NCBI GenBank assembly: GCA_018674495.1
Contig: JABHAA010000029.1
Location: 1-37,308, forward strand
Length of the DNA: 37,308 nucleotides
Direction: 5' to 3'
Origin: Rhodospirillaceae bacterium
GTDB taxonomy: Bacteria; Pseudomonadota; Alphaproteobacteria; Rhodospirillales; UBA2165
Every line of letters starts with the position of its first letter. Within the stretch, counting starts at the first letter, position 1. Below are positions 25,982 to 34,183 of the stretch, in pieces. The notes under the pieces are model-generated. The model worked only from the letters and a program-made list of their open reading frames with translations, did not search any database and was not told where the DNA came from. The position numbers and the translations under genes were made by a program.

Positions 25982-27996
25982 TCAAACTCCATGATGACCT
26001 GATCCACATCCACACTTTCGCCGGGCTGACAGTGAATTTTGGCAACAGCGCCGTCGCATTCGGCGAACAGTTGGTTTTCCATTTTCATGGCCTCGATGAC
26101 CGCAACCTTGTCGCCCAGACGAACCTCCTGGCCCTCCGACACGTCGATGGAAACCACCAGCCCCGGCATTGGCGACAACACCAGGTTGGAAGTATCGGCA
26201 TCGGTCTTTTCCGGCATGCGGCCGAGCATTTCGGCGGCCAGCGGACGCAAGATGCGAATGTCGGCGAGAAATCCATAATGGCGGAACTGAAAGCCGTTAT
26301 CGGTGCGGTCCACCTGGATGCAGATGTCCTCGCCATTGACGGCGCCGGAAAACAAATCCTGCTCCGGCGACCAGGAGCCGGAAATGGTAAACCGCTCGCC
26401 ACCCACCACAACCACCGCATCGCCGTTGGTCTCGGCCAGACGGACCGGATAGTGGCTGTGATTGAGGATCACCACCCATTGATCGTCTTGCTTCATGGGT
26501 GCCCGCCCGGCCATCAATCCATCCCGGCTGCGGGGCGCGATCACGGCCCGCCGCGCCTCGAGGATGCCATTGAGGACACCGGCGACGGCGGCCAGGATTT
26601 TCGGGCGCGGATGCGTGGTGTCACCGGGGATAAAGCGGTCGCCGAATTCTTCGGCAATAAAATTGGTGGTCAGCTCACCGGACTGAAATCGGGAATGGCC
26701 CATCAGCGCCGCCAGGAAATCGGCGTTATGGGTGACGCCGGCGATGATGAACTCATCCAAGGCGCGGCGCATTTTGGCGATGGCCGCGTCCCGGTTTTCG
26801 CCATAGGTGATCAGCTTGGCGATCATCGGATCGTAAAAGCGCGAAATAGTGTCACCTTCGGAGGCGCCACTATCGATGCGCACCGACTTGTCGGTTCCGA
26901 AGACTCCGCTCATGGGCTCCTTGTAGCGGGTCAGCCGCCCGATAGCGGGCAAAAATCCGCGCACCGGGTCTTCGGCGTAGACCCGGGATTCCATGGCCCA
27001 GCCGGTCATGGTCACGTCGCTTTGGGTAATTTGCAATTCCTCGCCGGCGGCGATGCGGATCATCTGTTCGACCAGATCAAGGCCGGTCACGAACTCGGTC
27101 ACCGGGTGCTCCACCTGAAGACGCGTGTTCATCTCGAGAAAATAAAAATTGCGGTCGGCATCGGCGATGAATTCGACCGTGCCGGTGGACACATAATCCA
27201 CCGCCTCGGCCAGGGCCACGGCGCGGGCGCCCATTTCGGCGCGCAATTCTTCGGTTACGAACGGGCTCGGCGCTTCCTCGACCACCTTTTGATGGCGCCG
27301 CTGGATGGAACATTCGCGCTCGCCCAGATGGATGACGTTGCCGTGGGCATCGGCCAGCACCTGAATTTCAATATGGCGCGGATTGGTGATGAATTTTTCG
27401 ATAAACACGCGGCCATCGCCAAAACTGGCTTCGGCTTCGGATATGCAGGAAGCCAGCGCTTCAGCCACATTGCCGCCTTCTTCAACCAAGCGCATGCCCT
27501 TGCCGCCGCCGCCAGCGGACGCCTTCAGCATCACTGGAAAGCCGATGTCGGCGGCGATTCTTTCTGCCTCGGCACCGCTGGTCACCGGATCCGCGAAGCC
27601 GGGAACCACCGGCACACCAGCCTCCTCGGCGGCCAGCTTGGAGCGGATTTTGTCGCCCATCAGATTGATCGCATTGATGGGCGGGCCAATAAAGGTGACG
27701 CCGGCATTGCCAAGGGTTTCGGCGAATCCGGCATTTTCCGAAAGAAAGCCGTAACCGGGATGCACCGCCTCGGCGCCGGTTTCCTCGATAGCCGCCAATA
27801 TGGCGTCTTGATTTAAATAGCTTTCGGCGCTCGGCGCAGGGCCGATTTCAACGGCGTCGCTGGCCATATCCACATGTAACGCGCCCCGGTCCGCCTCCGA
27901 ATAGACGGCAATGGTGCGAATGCCCATGGCCCGCGCGGTGCGAATTATGCGGCAAGCAATTTCTCCGCGATTAGCAATTAGAATGGAATCAAACAT
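25978..27996 (-). CDS. pccA: Propionyl-CoA carboxylase biotin-containing subunit
   Basis: 672 residues: biotin carboxylase N-terminal domain (SILIANRGEIACR), ATP-grasp with the Gly-rich GGGGKG loop, CO2/substrate segment ERECSIQRRHQKV, biotin carboxylase C-domain, a PCC_BT-type linker, and a C-terminal BCCP domain with EAMKME and the biotin Lys638. The PAIGRLTRYKEP block and the BT-like linker favour propionyl-CoA over acetyl- or methylcrotonyl-CoA. The carboxyltransferase subunit (pccB) is not in this window. Acylphosphatase follows with an overlap. A group of TTTGC/GCAAA half-sites lies upstream. The ribosome-binding site is modest (GCGGAAAA). Confidence 0.93.
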   Translation of the reverse strand: MFDSILIANRGEIACRIIRTARAMGIRTIAVYSEADRGALHVDMASDAVEIGPAPSAESYLNQDAILAAIEETGAEAVHPGYGFLSENAGFAETLGNAGVTFIGPPINAINLMGDKIRSKLAAEEAGVPVVPGFADPVTSGAEAERIAADIGFPVMLKASAGGGGKGMRLVEEGGNVAEALASCISEAEASFGDGRVFIEKFITNPRHIEIQVLADAHGNVIHLGERECSIQRRHQKVVEEAPSPFVTEELRAEMGARAVALAEAVDYVSTGTVEFIADADRNFYFLEMNTRLQVEHPVTEFVTGLDLVEQMIRIAAGEELQITQSDVTMTGWAMESRVYAEDPVRGFLPAIGRLTRYKEPMSGVFGTDKSVRIDSGASEGDTISRFYDPMIAKLITYGENRDAAIAKMRRALDEFIIAGVTHNADFLAALMGHSRFQSGELTTNFIAEEFGDRFIPGDTTHPRPKILAAVAGVLNGILEARRAVIAPRSRDGLMAGRAPMKQDDQWVVILNHSHYPVRLAETNGDAVVVVGGERFTISGSWSPEQDLFSGAVNGEDICIQVDRTDNGFQFRHYGFLADIRILRPLAAEMLGRMPEKTDADTSNLVLSPMPGLVVSIDVSEGQEVRLGDKVAVIEAMKMENQLFAECDGAVAKIHCQPGESVDVDQVIMEFE

Positions 27997-28018
27997 ACAA
28001 AAATTTTCCGCTCGCTAC

Positions 28019-28128
28019 GCAATTTGCAACTTTAATATCACTGTAATTCGTTGATAAACAACGGATATCCATTATTAGAACACGTGCATTTCCATTTGCA
28101 ATAATTTTGCTAGCAAAATCGTCGCAAA
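28019..28128. promoter_or_regulatory. TTTGC/GCAAA half-sites upstream of pccA (possible PccR/RamB-type sites)
   Basis: Upstream of pccA lie TTTGCAA (28023-28029, within GCAATTTGCAA), TTTGCAA (28095-28101), the perfect 16-bp palindrome ATTTTGCTAGCAAAAT (28104-28119) and GCAAA (28124-28128). Repeated TTTGCAAA-type half-sites are the recognition pattern described for ScfR-family regulators such as PccR and RamB that control acyl-CoA assimilation genes. The motif match is partial, so this is a candidate operator. The palindrome could alternatively be a terminator of the DUF1194 gene, but no U-tract follows. Confidence 0.5.
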
Positions 28129-28130
28129 TT

Positions 28131-29006
28131 TTACAAATCGTCGTCAAACCGATACCGGAGTTGCCGCAAACGCCGCTCGCCGATATCGCAGCCGAGCGGG
28201 TACGTCAAAGACACATTCTGCATCAATAGACGACCGCCGGCACCGGGAACACCGAAATGTGGGCCGATACCGGCGATTTCGAACAACAATTTGTGCCGGA
28301 TAGCTCGCCCGAAATCCTGAAAATCCTTGGCCGCCACCAGAAAGGCGCCGGGACCGCCGATCACGCAGGCGGCGTAATAGCGGTCCAGGTCTTTCAATTG
28401 CGGTCGCCCCGATGGCTGCAGCCGGTCGTTGATGATCGCCAATCCGTTGATGGTGATGCCCTTGGCGATGGCGGCGGCGCGGGCCTCGGTGACAGGTGCG
28501 CCCACATTGTTGGGCCCGTCGCCAGAGATATCGATAACCCGGCGCGTGCCTTGAAAGGCGTTGCTCTCCAACAATGGCACCGCAAAGGAGATGGCATCGC
28601 TGATCGACGTCCAGGGGCCGGTAGATATGGGTGCCGCGCCTAAGGCTTTGGCAAAGGCGCGGGCGCTGGCGGCACCGTCGATGACGCGCCAATCCAGCAC
28701 CGTCGCCTGCACGTCGTCGCCGGCCCATTCCACGTAGGTGACTGCAATCCGCCCCAAGACGCCGCCGGCAACGGCCTTGGCGAAGGCGGGGCTGTTGATG
28801 GCCCGGACATAGCCGTCGCGCTGCAAGGCCGCCTCTTCAAAATCGACGCTGCCCGATACGTCAATGGCTAGCACTAGTTCCAGATCCACCGGCGTCAACG
28901 CCCAGGCGCCAGAGGAGCCGAGCCCTGGGAGCAGCGCCGCCATCGCAGCGATGAGCAGCCGCCGCAGCCAAAGCGGGCTCAGGGTTTTCCAAGTCATGGG
29001 CGGCAT
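28131..29006 (-). CDS. Secreted DUF1194 (VWA-like) protein
   Basis: 291 residues. A signal peptide (cleavage near AWA-LT) leads into a DUF1194 domain with the VWA-type metal site DVSGSVDFEE, the DISGDGPNN segment and the conserved RYYAACVIGGPGAFL block. The family is common in alphaproteobacteria and of unknown function; a periplasmic, divalent-cation-binding contact role is expected. It starts 33 bp after the MlaA-like gene on the same strand. The second ATG (fourth codon) is an alternative start with a better-spaced AGG. The stop abuts the half-site cluster upstream of pccA. Confidence 0.85.
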   Translation of the reverse strand: MPPMTWKTLSPLWLRRLLIAAMAALLPGLGSSGAWALTPVDLELVLAIDVSGSVDFEEAALQRDGYVRAINSPAFAKAVAGGVLGRIAVTYVEWAGDDVQATVLDWRVIDGAASARAFAKALGAAPISTGPWTSISDAISFAVPLLESNAFQGTRRVIDISGDGPNNVGAPVTEARAAAIAKGITINGLAIINDRLQPSGRPQLKDLDRYYAACVIGGPGAFLVAAKDFQDFGRAIRHKLLFEIAGIGPHFGVPGAGGRLLMQNVSLTYPLGCDIGERRLRQLRYRFDDDL

Positions 29007-29039
29007 CCTATCACGCCGGGGAGCCGGTCAGTGGCGAAT

Positions 29040-30092
29040 TTATTTGGCGTAGGAATCGATGCCCGGGACGATGCCGTCGTCGGAATTTCTGATTTCGGCC
29101 TTGCGCCGCTGGCGGAACAGGCTGCGCAGCGCGCCATAAAAATCGATGGAGGTTTCGCGCAAATCGCCCAATTCCTCGACGATATTGGCGTAGGTGGTGC
29201 CCCCCCGGACGCCCGCCAGCGAAAGCGCGATCTCGTCCCGTCCGGTGTTATCCAGGTAAATTCCCAGCGGATCGAAAAAGCTGTCGACCACGAATTTCCC
29301 CAATGCATCCCGTGGGTTAGAGGGTCCGAGTAGGGGCAGAACCATATAGAACCCCTCGCCGACGCCCCACACCGCCAGGGTTTGGCCGAAGTCTTCCGAA
29401 TGGGGCTTGAAGCCCATTTCATCGGCCACATCGAAAAAGCCGGCGACACCGATGGTCGAGTTGATGACCATGCGCGCGCCGGTGTCCAAGGAGCGCTCAA
29501 ACTCGCCCTGCAACAGATCGTTCACCAGGACCACCGGCGTTTTGATGTTGGCGAGGAAATTGCTGATCCGCTCGCGGATAAATTCCGGCGTCACGAAATT
29601 ATAGGTCTTGGCCACCGGCTCCAGGATCGCCAGATTGAAGACTTCGTTGAAGGCGAAGATGGCCCGGTTGAGGGGTTCCAGCGGATCGTTGATATCGGGC
29701 TCTTCTTCGTCGTCGCCATCCTTAGACCCGGAAAGATCATCAAGATCCAGAGGCTCGTCTTCGTCTTCGTCGTCCTCCTTGGCCGCCAGACTGGCGGCGG
29801 GAGCGGCGACGCCTGAATTATCTGCGGCTGGTTGCGATGCACTGGTACGGGCGGCGGTTGGCGGCGGCAAAACCGGGCGTCTGGTCTCGCCGGTGCGCGC
29901 AAACGGATGCGGCTGGGTCAGCAGAGAGCGCATGTCGTAGAGGCTGTTGCCCGCAGAAGCGTAGCCGGCAAGGCTTAGAAACAACGCCGCGACCGCCAAA
30001 TAGATCGCCGCGGCGGGTATTTTCAGCCACTTGGATGGAAACAATTGGATCATGCGCCTCAAGCCCGGATGTTCGCCGGGAACCTTAATCAT
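29040..30092 (-). CDS. MlaA (VacJ)-like protein with acidic linker, no lipobox
   Basis: MlaA-family domain (about residues 140-320) with the DPLEPLNRAIFAFNE start, LDTGARMVINSTIGVAGFFDVA and DSFFDPLGIY. MlaA is the outer-membrane part of the Mla pathway that removes mislocalised phospholipids. Here it starts with a signal peptide ending GYASA-GN, without the lipobox Cys usual for MlaA. An added linker rich in Asp/Glu (about 100-135) lies before the domain. I place the start at ATG 30092 (AGAAGGG 3-4 nt upstream). ATG 30053 or 30155 and a GTG at 30230 are other options. The next gene (DUF1194) follows by 33 bp. It is divergent from the rhomboid gene. Confidence 0.82.
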   Translation of the reverse strand: MIKVPGEHPGLRRMIQLFPSKWLKIPAAAIYLAVAALFLSLAGYASAGNSLYDMRSLLTQPHPFARTGETRRPVLPPPTAARTSASQPAADNSGVAAPAASLAAKEDDEDEDEPLDLDDLSGSKDGDDEEEPDINDPLEPLNRAIFAFNEVFNLAILEPVAKTYNFVTPEFIRERISNFLANIKTPVVLVNDLLQGEFERSLDTGARMVINSTIGVAGFFDVADEMGFKPHSEDFGQTLAVWGVGEGFYMVLPLLGPSNPRDALGKFVVDSFFDPLGIYLDNTGRDEIALSLAGVRGGTTYANIVEELGDLRETSIDFYGALRSLFRQRRKAEIRNSDDGIVPGIDSYAK

Positions 30093-30242
30093 TTTCCCTT
30101 CTCTGGCAAGGGCTCTGTTGGGAAAACCGCTGATAATCAACGGATTTTTGATCATGCGTTCTATTGCTCCACCGATTTTTACCCTGTAGCCTGACGTCGA
30201 ACCGGCCCAAATAACGCGCGCCCCTTTCACCTAGGACCCCCA

Positions 30243-31070
30243 ATGGCCATCCTGCCGCTCAAAGACGACAACGTTCTGAAGCGCATCAGCTTTCAGTATG
30301 TCACCGTCGGGTTAATCGCGGCCTGCGTCGGGGTATTCCTTTGGCAGTTGTCCCTGGGCGACCAACAAGGCCGCGCCGCCTTGCAGTTCGGCGCCATTCC
30401 CAGTGTCCTGTTTGGCACCCGCAACCTCGCGCCCGATCTCTACGTCATCCCCTCGTACCTAACTTTGTTCACCAGCGTTTTTCTGCATGGCGGCTGGATG
30501 CACTTGGCTTTCAACATGCTGTTCCTCTGGGTGTTCGGCGACAATGTGGAAGATTCCATGGGCCATGTGCGCTATCTGGTGTTCTTCCTGATCACCGGCG
30601 CCCTCGCCGCCTTTGCCCACGCCGCCTTCGAGGCCGGCTCCTCGGCGCCGCTGATCGGTGCGTCAGGAGCCATATCTGCGATCCTCGGCGCCTATCTGGT
30701 GCTGCATCCCAAGGCCAGATTGCTGGTCTTGTTCATGAACATCATCCCCTTGCGCCTACCCGCCTTCGTGGTGCTGCTCGGCTGGATCGGCATGCAGTTT
30801 TTCAGCCTCACATCGGGCAGCGCCAGCAACACCGCTTGGTGGGCCCATATTGGCGGGTTTGCCGCCGGCATGATCCTGATCGTGGTGTTCAAGCGCAAGG
30901 GCGTGCCCTTGTTCGACGGCATGGGCTGGTTCAAACCGGCCGGCCCGCAGCTGATGGAAATGGCCACCGAGGACGAACGGCGACACGCCAAATCGATCCT
31001 TCCCAACACCGTCGCCAGCCGCCCCAGATCTGCTGGCCCGATGCCCGGCAGCGTGCGCCGCGGTCAGTAA
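30243..31070 (+). CDS. Rhomboid-family intramembrane serine protease
   Basis: 275 residues with about six transmembrane helices. The catalytic Ser is in GASGAISAILGAYL, with the His in the last helices (WWAHIGGFAAG). The HGGWMHLAFNMLFLWVFGDNVED segment matches the rhomboid L1 loop and its HxxxN helix. It should cleave single-pass membrane proteins within the inner membrane. ATG start with AGGA at 6-nt spacing. A soluble C-terminal tail of about 50 residues follows. It is divergent from the mlaA-like gene; a shared control region is possible. Confidence 0.92.
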   Translation: MAILPLKDDNVLKRISFQYVTVGLIAACVGVFLWQLSLGDQQGRAALQFGAIPSVLFGTRNLAPDLYVIPSYLTLFTSVFLHGGWMHLAFNMLFLWVFGDNVEDSMGHVRYLVFFLITGALAAFAHAAFEAGSSAPLIGASGAISAILGAYLVLHPKARLLVLFMNIIPLRLPAFVVLLGWIGMQFFSLTSGSASNTAWWAHIGGFAAGMILIVVFKRKGVPLFDGMGWFKPAGPQLMEMATEDERRHAKSILPNTVASRPRSAGPMPGSVRRGQ

Positions 31071-31117
31071 TGTAATATTTTAGAAAATCTATTTAAAATA
31101 TTGATTTAAAACAATTA

Positions 31118-31513
31118 TTACGCCGCTTTTTGCGCCTTCGCAGCTTTGCGCTTTTCAGCCAACTGCTTCAGATAATCGAGCCGCAGATCGAGGCTGGAGC
31201 CCACCCACATCCGGTTGTTGGCGTGATCTTCGTAGCCGTCGCCAGTGTTCGGGTGCACCAGCATATCGAGCGCACCCCGATTGAGGGTCAGCCAGGGCAC
31301 GATGTGGGCGAACAGCTCGGTCTCGAAGGCGATTTGGTAGTGGGATTGGGGATGCGGTCCTTGCGGCGCCTTGTCGCGCCAACGCCCGATCTCGGCGTCC
31401 GGGAACAGCTTGGCGACCTCGCGCCGCAAATGCCCGGCCCACTGCTTGGTGGCGCCATCGTAATAGATATGGACGTGATAGCCCGTGATCTCATCGGCCG
31501 GCCGGAATTTCAT
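31118..31513 (-). CDS. DOPA 4,5-dioxygenase-like protein
   Basis: 131 residues of the DOPA-dioxygenase-like family. YHVHIYYD, GPHPQSHYQIAF, TLNRGALDMLVHPNTGD and DHANN carry the clustered His residues that would bind the metal. The C-terminus is a Lys/Ala-rich helix. Bacterial members are mostly uncharacterised; extradiol cleavage of catechols is only a family-level guess. The convergent rhomboid gene ends 47 bp away. Ribosome-binding site CGGAG 9 nt before the ATG. Its 5' region is the 593-bp stretch described separately. Confidence 0.82.
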   Translation of the reverse strand: MKFRPADEITGYHVHIYYDGATKQWAGHLRREVAKLFPDAEIGRWRDKAPQGPHPQSHYQIAFETELFAHIVPWLTLNRGALDMLVHPNTGDGYEDHANNRMWVGSSLDLRLDYLKQLAEKRKAAKAQKAA

Positions 31514-32106
31514 CAGCGCGCGCTCCGTTAAGTGTCGCCCCCTTGAGGATATAATAGGTAATCCTATCGGCGGTTTGGCACAACCCGCCCAGCGGGCCTG
31601 GAATTAAGGCGTCATCGGTTCACCACCCCTGGTATGCCGCCCCAGCACAGACACAAGCCTGCGACATATTTTCCGAAAAAACGACCATACCGTTTCATTA
31701 CTATTCCTAACGGTTCATTACGGTTTATACCGGTTTATAACTGGCCCGGCCCACATGGGGATGGCGTGGTTGGCCATGGGTGTCTCCGTCTTGGCACCTC
31801 AATATAGGGCCTGCACCACAACAGGCTACGCAACCCTGGAAACTTCCGGCGTGAATTCCAACAATTCCTATTCACAATATTCAAGAGCACCGGCTCGATT
31901 CCAGAGCACCAGGTTCATATAGTCCAAGCGCCGACGATTGCAAGTTTTAGCCCATACCGCAATTACCCGGCCACCCACATTATCCGCAAACTGCGTGGTT
32001 TTGCCAAAGACCTGGAATACCGCCTGATCGGCGCCTGCCCCCCCCCCTCGCCTTTAACCCCTCGCCTTTGTTACTATCGGAACAGACAAATTCAACGGGG
32101 TCAGCC
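31514..32106. other. 593-bp region without a convincing gene
   Basis: Lies between the divergent DOPA-dioxygenase-like and NTF2-like genes. On the minus strand it holds a CCCGC-TGG-GCGGG hairpin near 31585-31597 and two tiny ORFs. These encode 19 residues (31718-31777, GGAG box) and 28 residues (31612-31698, AGGA box); they could be leader peptides. It also holds 10-bp-phased repeats (31691-31740), a C10 run (32038-32047) and a nearby repeat of CCCCTCGCCTTT. On the plus strand an open frame lacking an ATG, GTG or TTG start (about 31808-32109) may be a gene remnant. Nothing shows homology I can name. Confidence 0.4.
31691..31740. repeat. 10-bp phased direct repeats (CGGTTTATA-type)
   Basis: Five consecutive 10-bp blocks read cgtttcatta, ctattcctaa, cggttcatta, cggtttatac and cggtttataa. 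The last three match closely and the first two are diverged. The 10-bp period matches one helical turn. They could be protein-binding iterons or chance low-complexity drift. Confidence 0.55.
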
Positions 32107-32556
32107 ATGACACGGTTTCGCAACGATGTACTTTACGCGCCGGCGGACGGCGCGGGCGGCGGCGGTAACGGGGAAGAGGCCCGATTGATCGCTGCCAATG
32201 CCGCCTTCTATGCCGCCTTCACGTCCATGGATATGGCGGCCATGGAGGCGGTCTGGTCGCGCACGGAACAGATCGCCGTCATTCATCCGGGCTGGGGCAG
32301 ATTGATGGGCCGGGATGCGGTGATGCAAGCTTGGGCTAACATGTTCGACGCTGGCGGCGTGCCGGCCTACCTGCAAATCGTCGATGCAGCCGCGATTATT
32401 AACGCGGGCGCGGCGTTCGTCATTTGCACCGAGGATCTGGGCGCCGCCACCTTGATCGCCACCAACATCTTCGTCGCAGAAGATGGCGAATGGCGTCTGG
32501 TCCACCATCAATCGGGACCGACCCAGGCGCCTCTGCCGACGGGGCGGCTGAACTAG
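32107..32556 (+). CDS. NTF2/SnoaL-like protein
   Basis: 149 residues from ATG 32107. After a Gly-rich N-terminus a cone-shaped alpha+beta NTF2-like fold is suggested by AANAAFYAAFTSMDMAAMEAVW, HPGWGRLMGRDAVMQAW and the closing FVAEDGEWRLVHHQSGP. Such proteins are often ketosteroid-isomerase-type enzymes or simple ligand-binding domains; no specific substrate can be stated. A longer frame from TTG 32068 lacks a ribosome-binding site. A C10 run lies 60 bp upstream. Its stop overlaps the convergent histidine kinase by 4 nt (CTAG). Confidence 0.84.
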   Translation: MTRFRNDVLYAPADGAGGGGNGEEARLIAANAAFYAAFTSMDMAAMEAVWSRTEQIAVIHPGWGRLMGRDAVMQAWANMFDAGGVPAYLQIVDAAAIINAGAAFVICTEDLGAATLIATNIFVAEDGEWRLVHHQSGPTQAPLPTGRLN

Positions 32557-34034
32557 GGTAGGCCCCCAGCATCAAGCAGACGGTCTTCAGGGAAGCAAAC
32601 CCTGACCGTTGTGCCTTGGCCGGGCTGGCTATCGATTTCGATCTCGCCGCCATGGGCTTCGATCAGGATTTTCGAGAGCGGCAGGCCAAGGCCTGCGCCT
32701 TTTTGTTCCGGCGGCAGGCCAGTTTCATTCTGGCCGAACTTCTCCATCGCCGTGGCCAGGCCGGCGGCGTCCATACCGATGCCGGTATCGGTCACCGATA
32801 GTACGAAGCAGCCATTATCTTTGCGAATATCGGCGCCCAGCGTCACCTCGCCATTTTCAGGCGTAAATTTGACGGCGTTGGACAACAGGTTGACCAATAT
32901 CTGCTTCACCCGGCGGGCATCCATATAAATCGCGCGGTGATCACCGCCGAGGGTATTCACCAGGCGCACATTCTCATGCTCGGCGCGCTGCTGCACCAGG
33001 CGGATCGAGGCCTCGGCGATTTCGGACACCCGCACCGGTTCTTCCTGCAGCTCCAACCGGCCTGCCTCGATCAATGACACATCCAGAATATCGGTGATCA
33101 GATCGAGAAGATGGCTTCCCGATTCATGGATATTCTCTACATAATCCTGTTGCTTTGCGTTGCCCAGATTGCCGAAGACGCCGGACCGGAGGGCATCGGA
33201 AAACCCTAAGATGGCGTTCAAGGGGGTGCGCAGCTCGTGGCTCATATTGGCAAGGAATTCGGATTTCGAACGATTGGCGGCCTCGGCTTCAATCTTGGCC
33301 GCGATTAGATTCTGTTCTGATTTGTTCAGCTCCGTTACATCCGTGCGGATGATGGCGACGCCGCCTTCGCGGGTCTTGAACTCATGCAACTGAAAGGTTG
33401 TGCCGTCATCGAATGTTCGTTCGAGCGGACCTTGCGGATCACGGTGCCGTCCGACCCGTTCGTCGAACCACGCCTGGTCACGGGTCAACCCGTCTCTGCG
33501 TTGACCACGCTCGGCGCGCACCTTCAGCAATTCCTCGAATTGAAGGCCGGGTTTTAGAATATCGGCGACGTCATCCATGGCTTTCAGGTAGTTCTCGTTA
33601 CAGATAACCAAACGGTCATGCTTGTCAAAGAGCGCAAACCCGCCGGTGAAGCTTTCAATAGCGTCCGACAACCGGTCCCGTTCGATTTTGATCGCTTCAT
33701 CGGCCAGCCGGCGTTCGCTCATACGCGAGGCGAGCAATATTGCCGTAATCCAAATTGCCAGCAGGCTCATTCCCCGGTTGGTCAGCACCATCCAAGCCTC
33801 AGCCCCGGCGGGAGACATGGCGAAACCGATCAGCGTCAGCAGCGAGCCGATGACGGCCAAGCCATAAATGTGAATGCGCCGGGGAAACCAGGCGCCGGCC
33901 AGCACCAGCGTCACATAAAGAATGCCGCCCGCCACTCCGAGGGGTAGCGACATATCGAGGGCAAACACCGCAACCGCAATGGCCGTGGCTACGGCCATCA
34001 ATTTGAATTTCCGCTGGTTAGTGATGGTGACCAT
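32553..34034 (-). CDS. Membrane sensor histidine kinase with PAS domain
   Basis: 493 residues from ATG 34034. Four or more N-terminal transmembrane helices are followed by a PAS-like domain (about 140-240: ALFDKHDRLVICNENY). HisKA with the phospho-accepting His266 in SHELRTPLNAILGFS comes next, then the HATPase with LVNLLSNAVKFTP, DTGIGMD and GAGLGLPLSK. A PAS_7-type fold fits. No response regulator is adjacent, so the partner is elsewhere; an orphan Hpt protein lies 16 kb to the left. Two palindromes sit 80-110 bp upstream. A TTG at 34067 is an alternative start but has no ribosome-binding site. Confidence 0.92.
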   Translation of the reverse strand: MVTITNQRKFKLMAVATAIAVAVFALDMSLPLGVAGGILYVTLVLAGAWFPRRIHIYGLAVIGSLLTLIGFAMSPAGAEAWMVLTNRGMSLLAIWITAILLASRMSERRLADEAIKIERDRLSDAIESFTGGFALFDKHDRLVICNENYLKAMDDVADILKPGLQFEELLKVRAERGQRRDGLTRDQAWFDERVGRHRDPQGPLERTFDDGTTFQLHEFKTREGGVAIIRTDVTELNKSEQNLIAAKIEAEAANRSKSEFLANMSHELRTPLNAILGFSDALRSGVFGNLGNAKQQDYVENIHESGSHLLDLITDILDVSLIEAGRLELQEEPVRVSEIAEASIRLVQQRAEHENVRLVNTLGGDHRAIYMDARRVKQILVNLLSNAVKFTPENGEVTLGADIRKDNGCFVLSVTDTGIGMDAAGLATAMEKFGQNETGLPPEQKGAGLGLPLSKILIEAHGGEIEIDSQPGQGTTVRVCFPEDRLLDAGGLP

Positions 34035-34114
34035 GGATGCTGAATTCCGGGCAGCGCCGCCCACCAATGAAGACCTTAATTATTATACTGCTATATGGTG
34101 AATTGATAATTTTT

Positions 34115-34144
34115 AACAATATATTGTTGCAAATATTATTTGCA
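34115..34144. promoter_or_regulatory. Two adjacent palindromes upstream of the histidine kinase
   Basis: AACAATATATTGTT (34115-34128) is a perfect 14-bp palindrome. It is directly followed by TGCAAATATTATTTGCA (34128-34144), with 7-bp arms around ATT. They lie in A/T-rich DNA between the terminator at 34184 and the kinase start at 34034, where a dimeric regulator could bind. Confidence 0.45.
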
Positions 34145-34183
34145 TCAATTTTGGGTGCAGGCGCCGGACGGAAATAAAGAAAT

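Noticed and set aside
25774..27816. A 680-codon open frame opposite to pccA
   Set aside because: It mirrors pccA on the opposite strand, as do several long frames opposite clpA, ugd and the BKACE gene. GC-rich third positions keep antisense frames open. No motif or ribosome-binding site supports it.
31806..32109. A long frame with no usual start codon in the gene-poor region, with a stretch resembling HIIRKLRGFAKDLEYRL
   Set aside because: It looks protein-like over about 20 residues but has no start codon or recognisable homology. I list it only as a possible remnant within the region.
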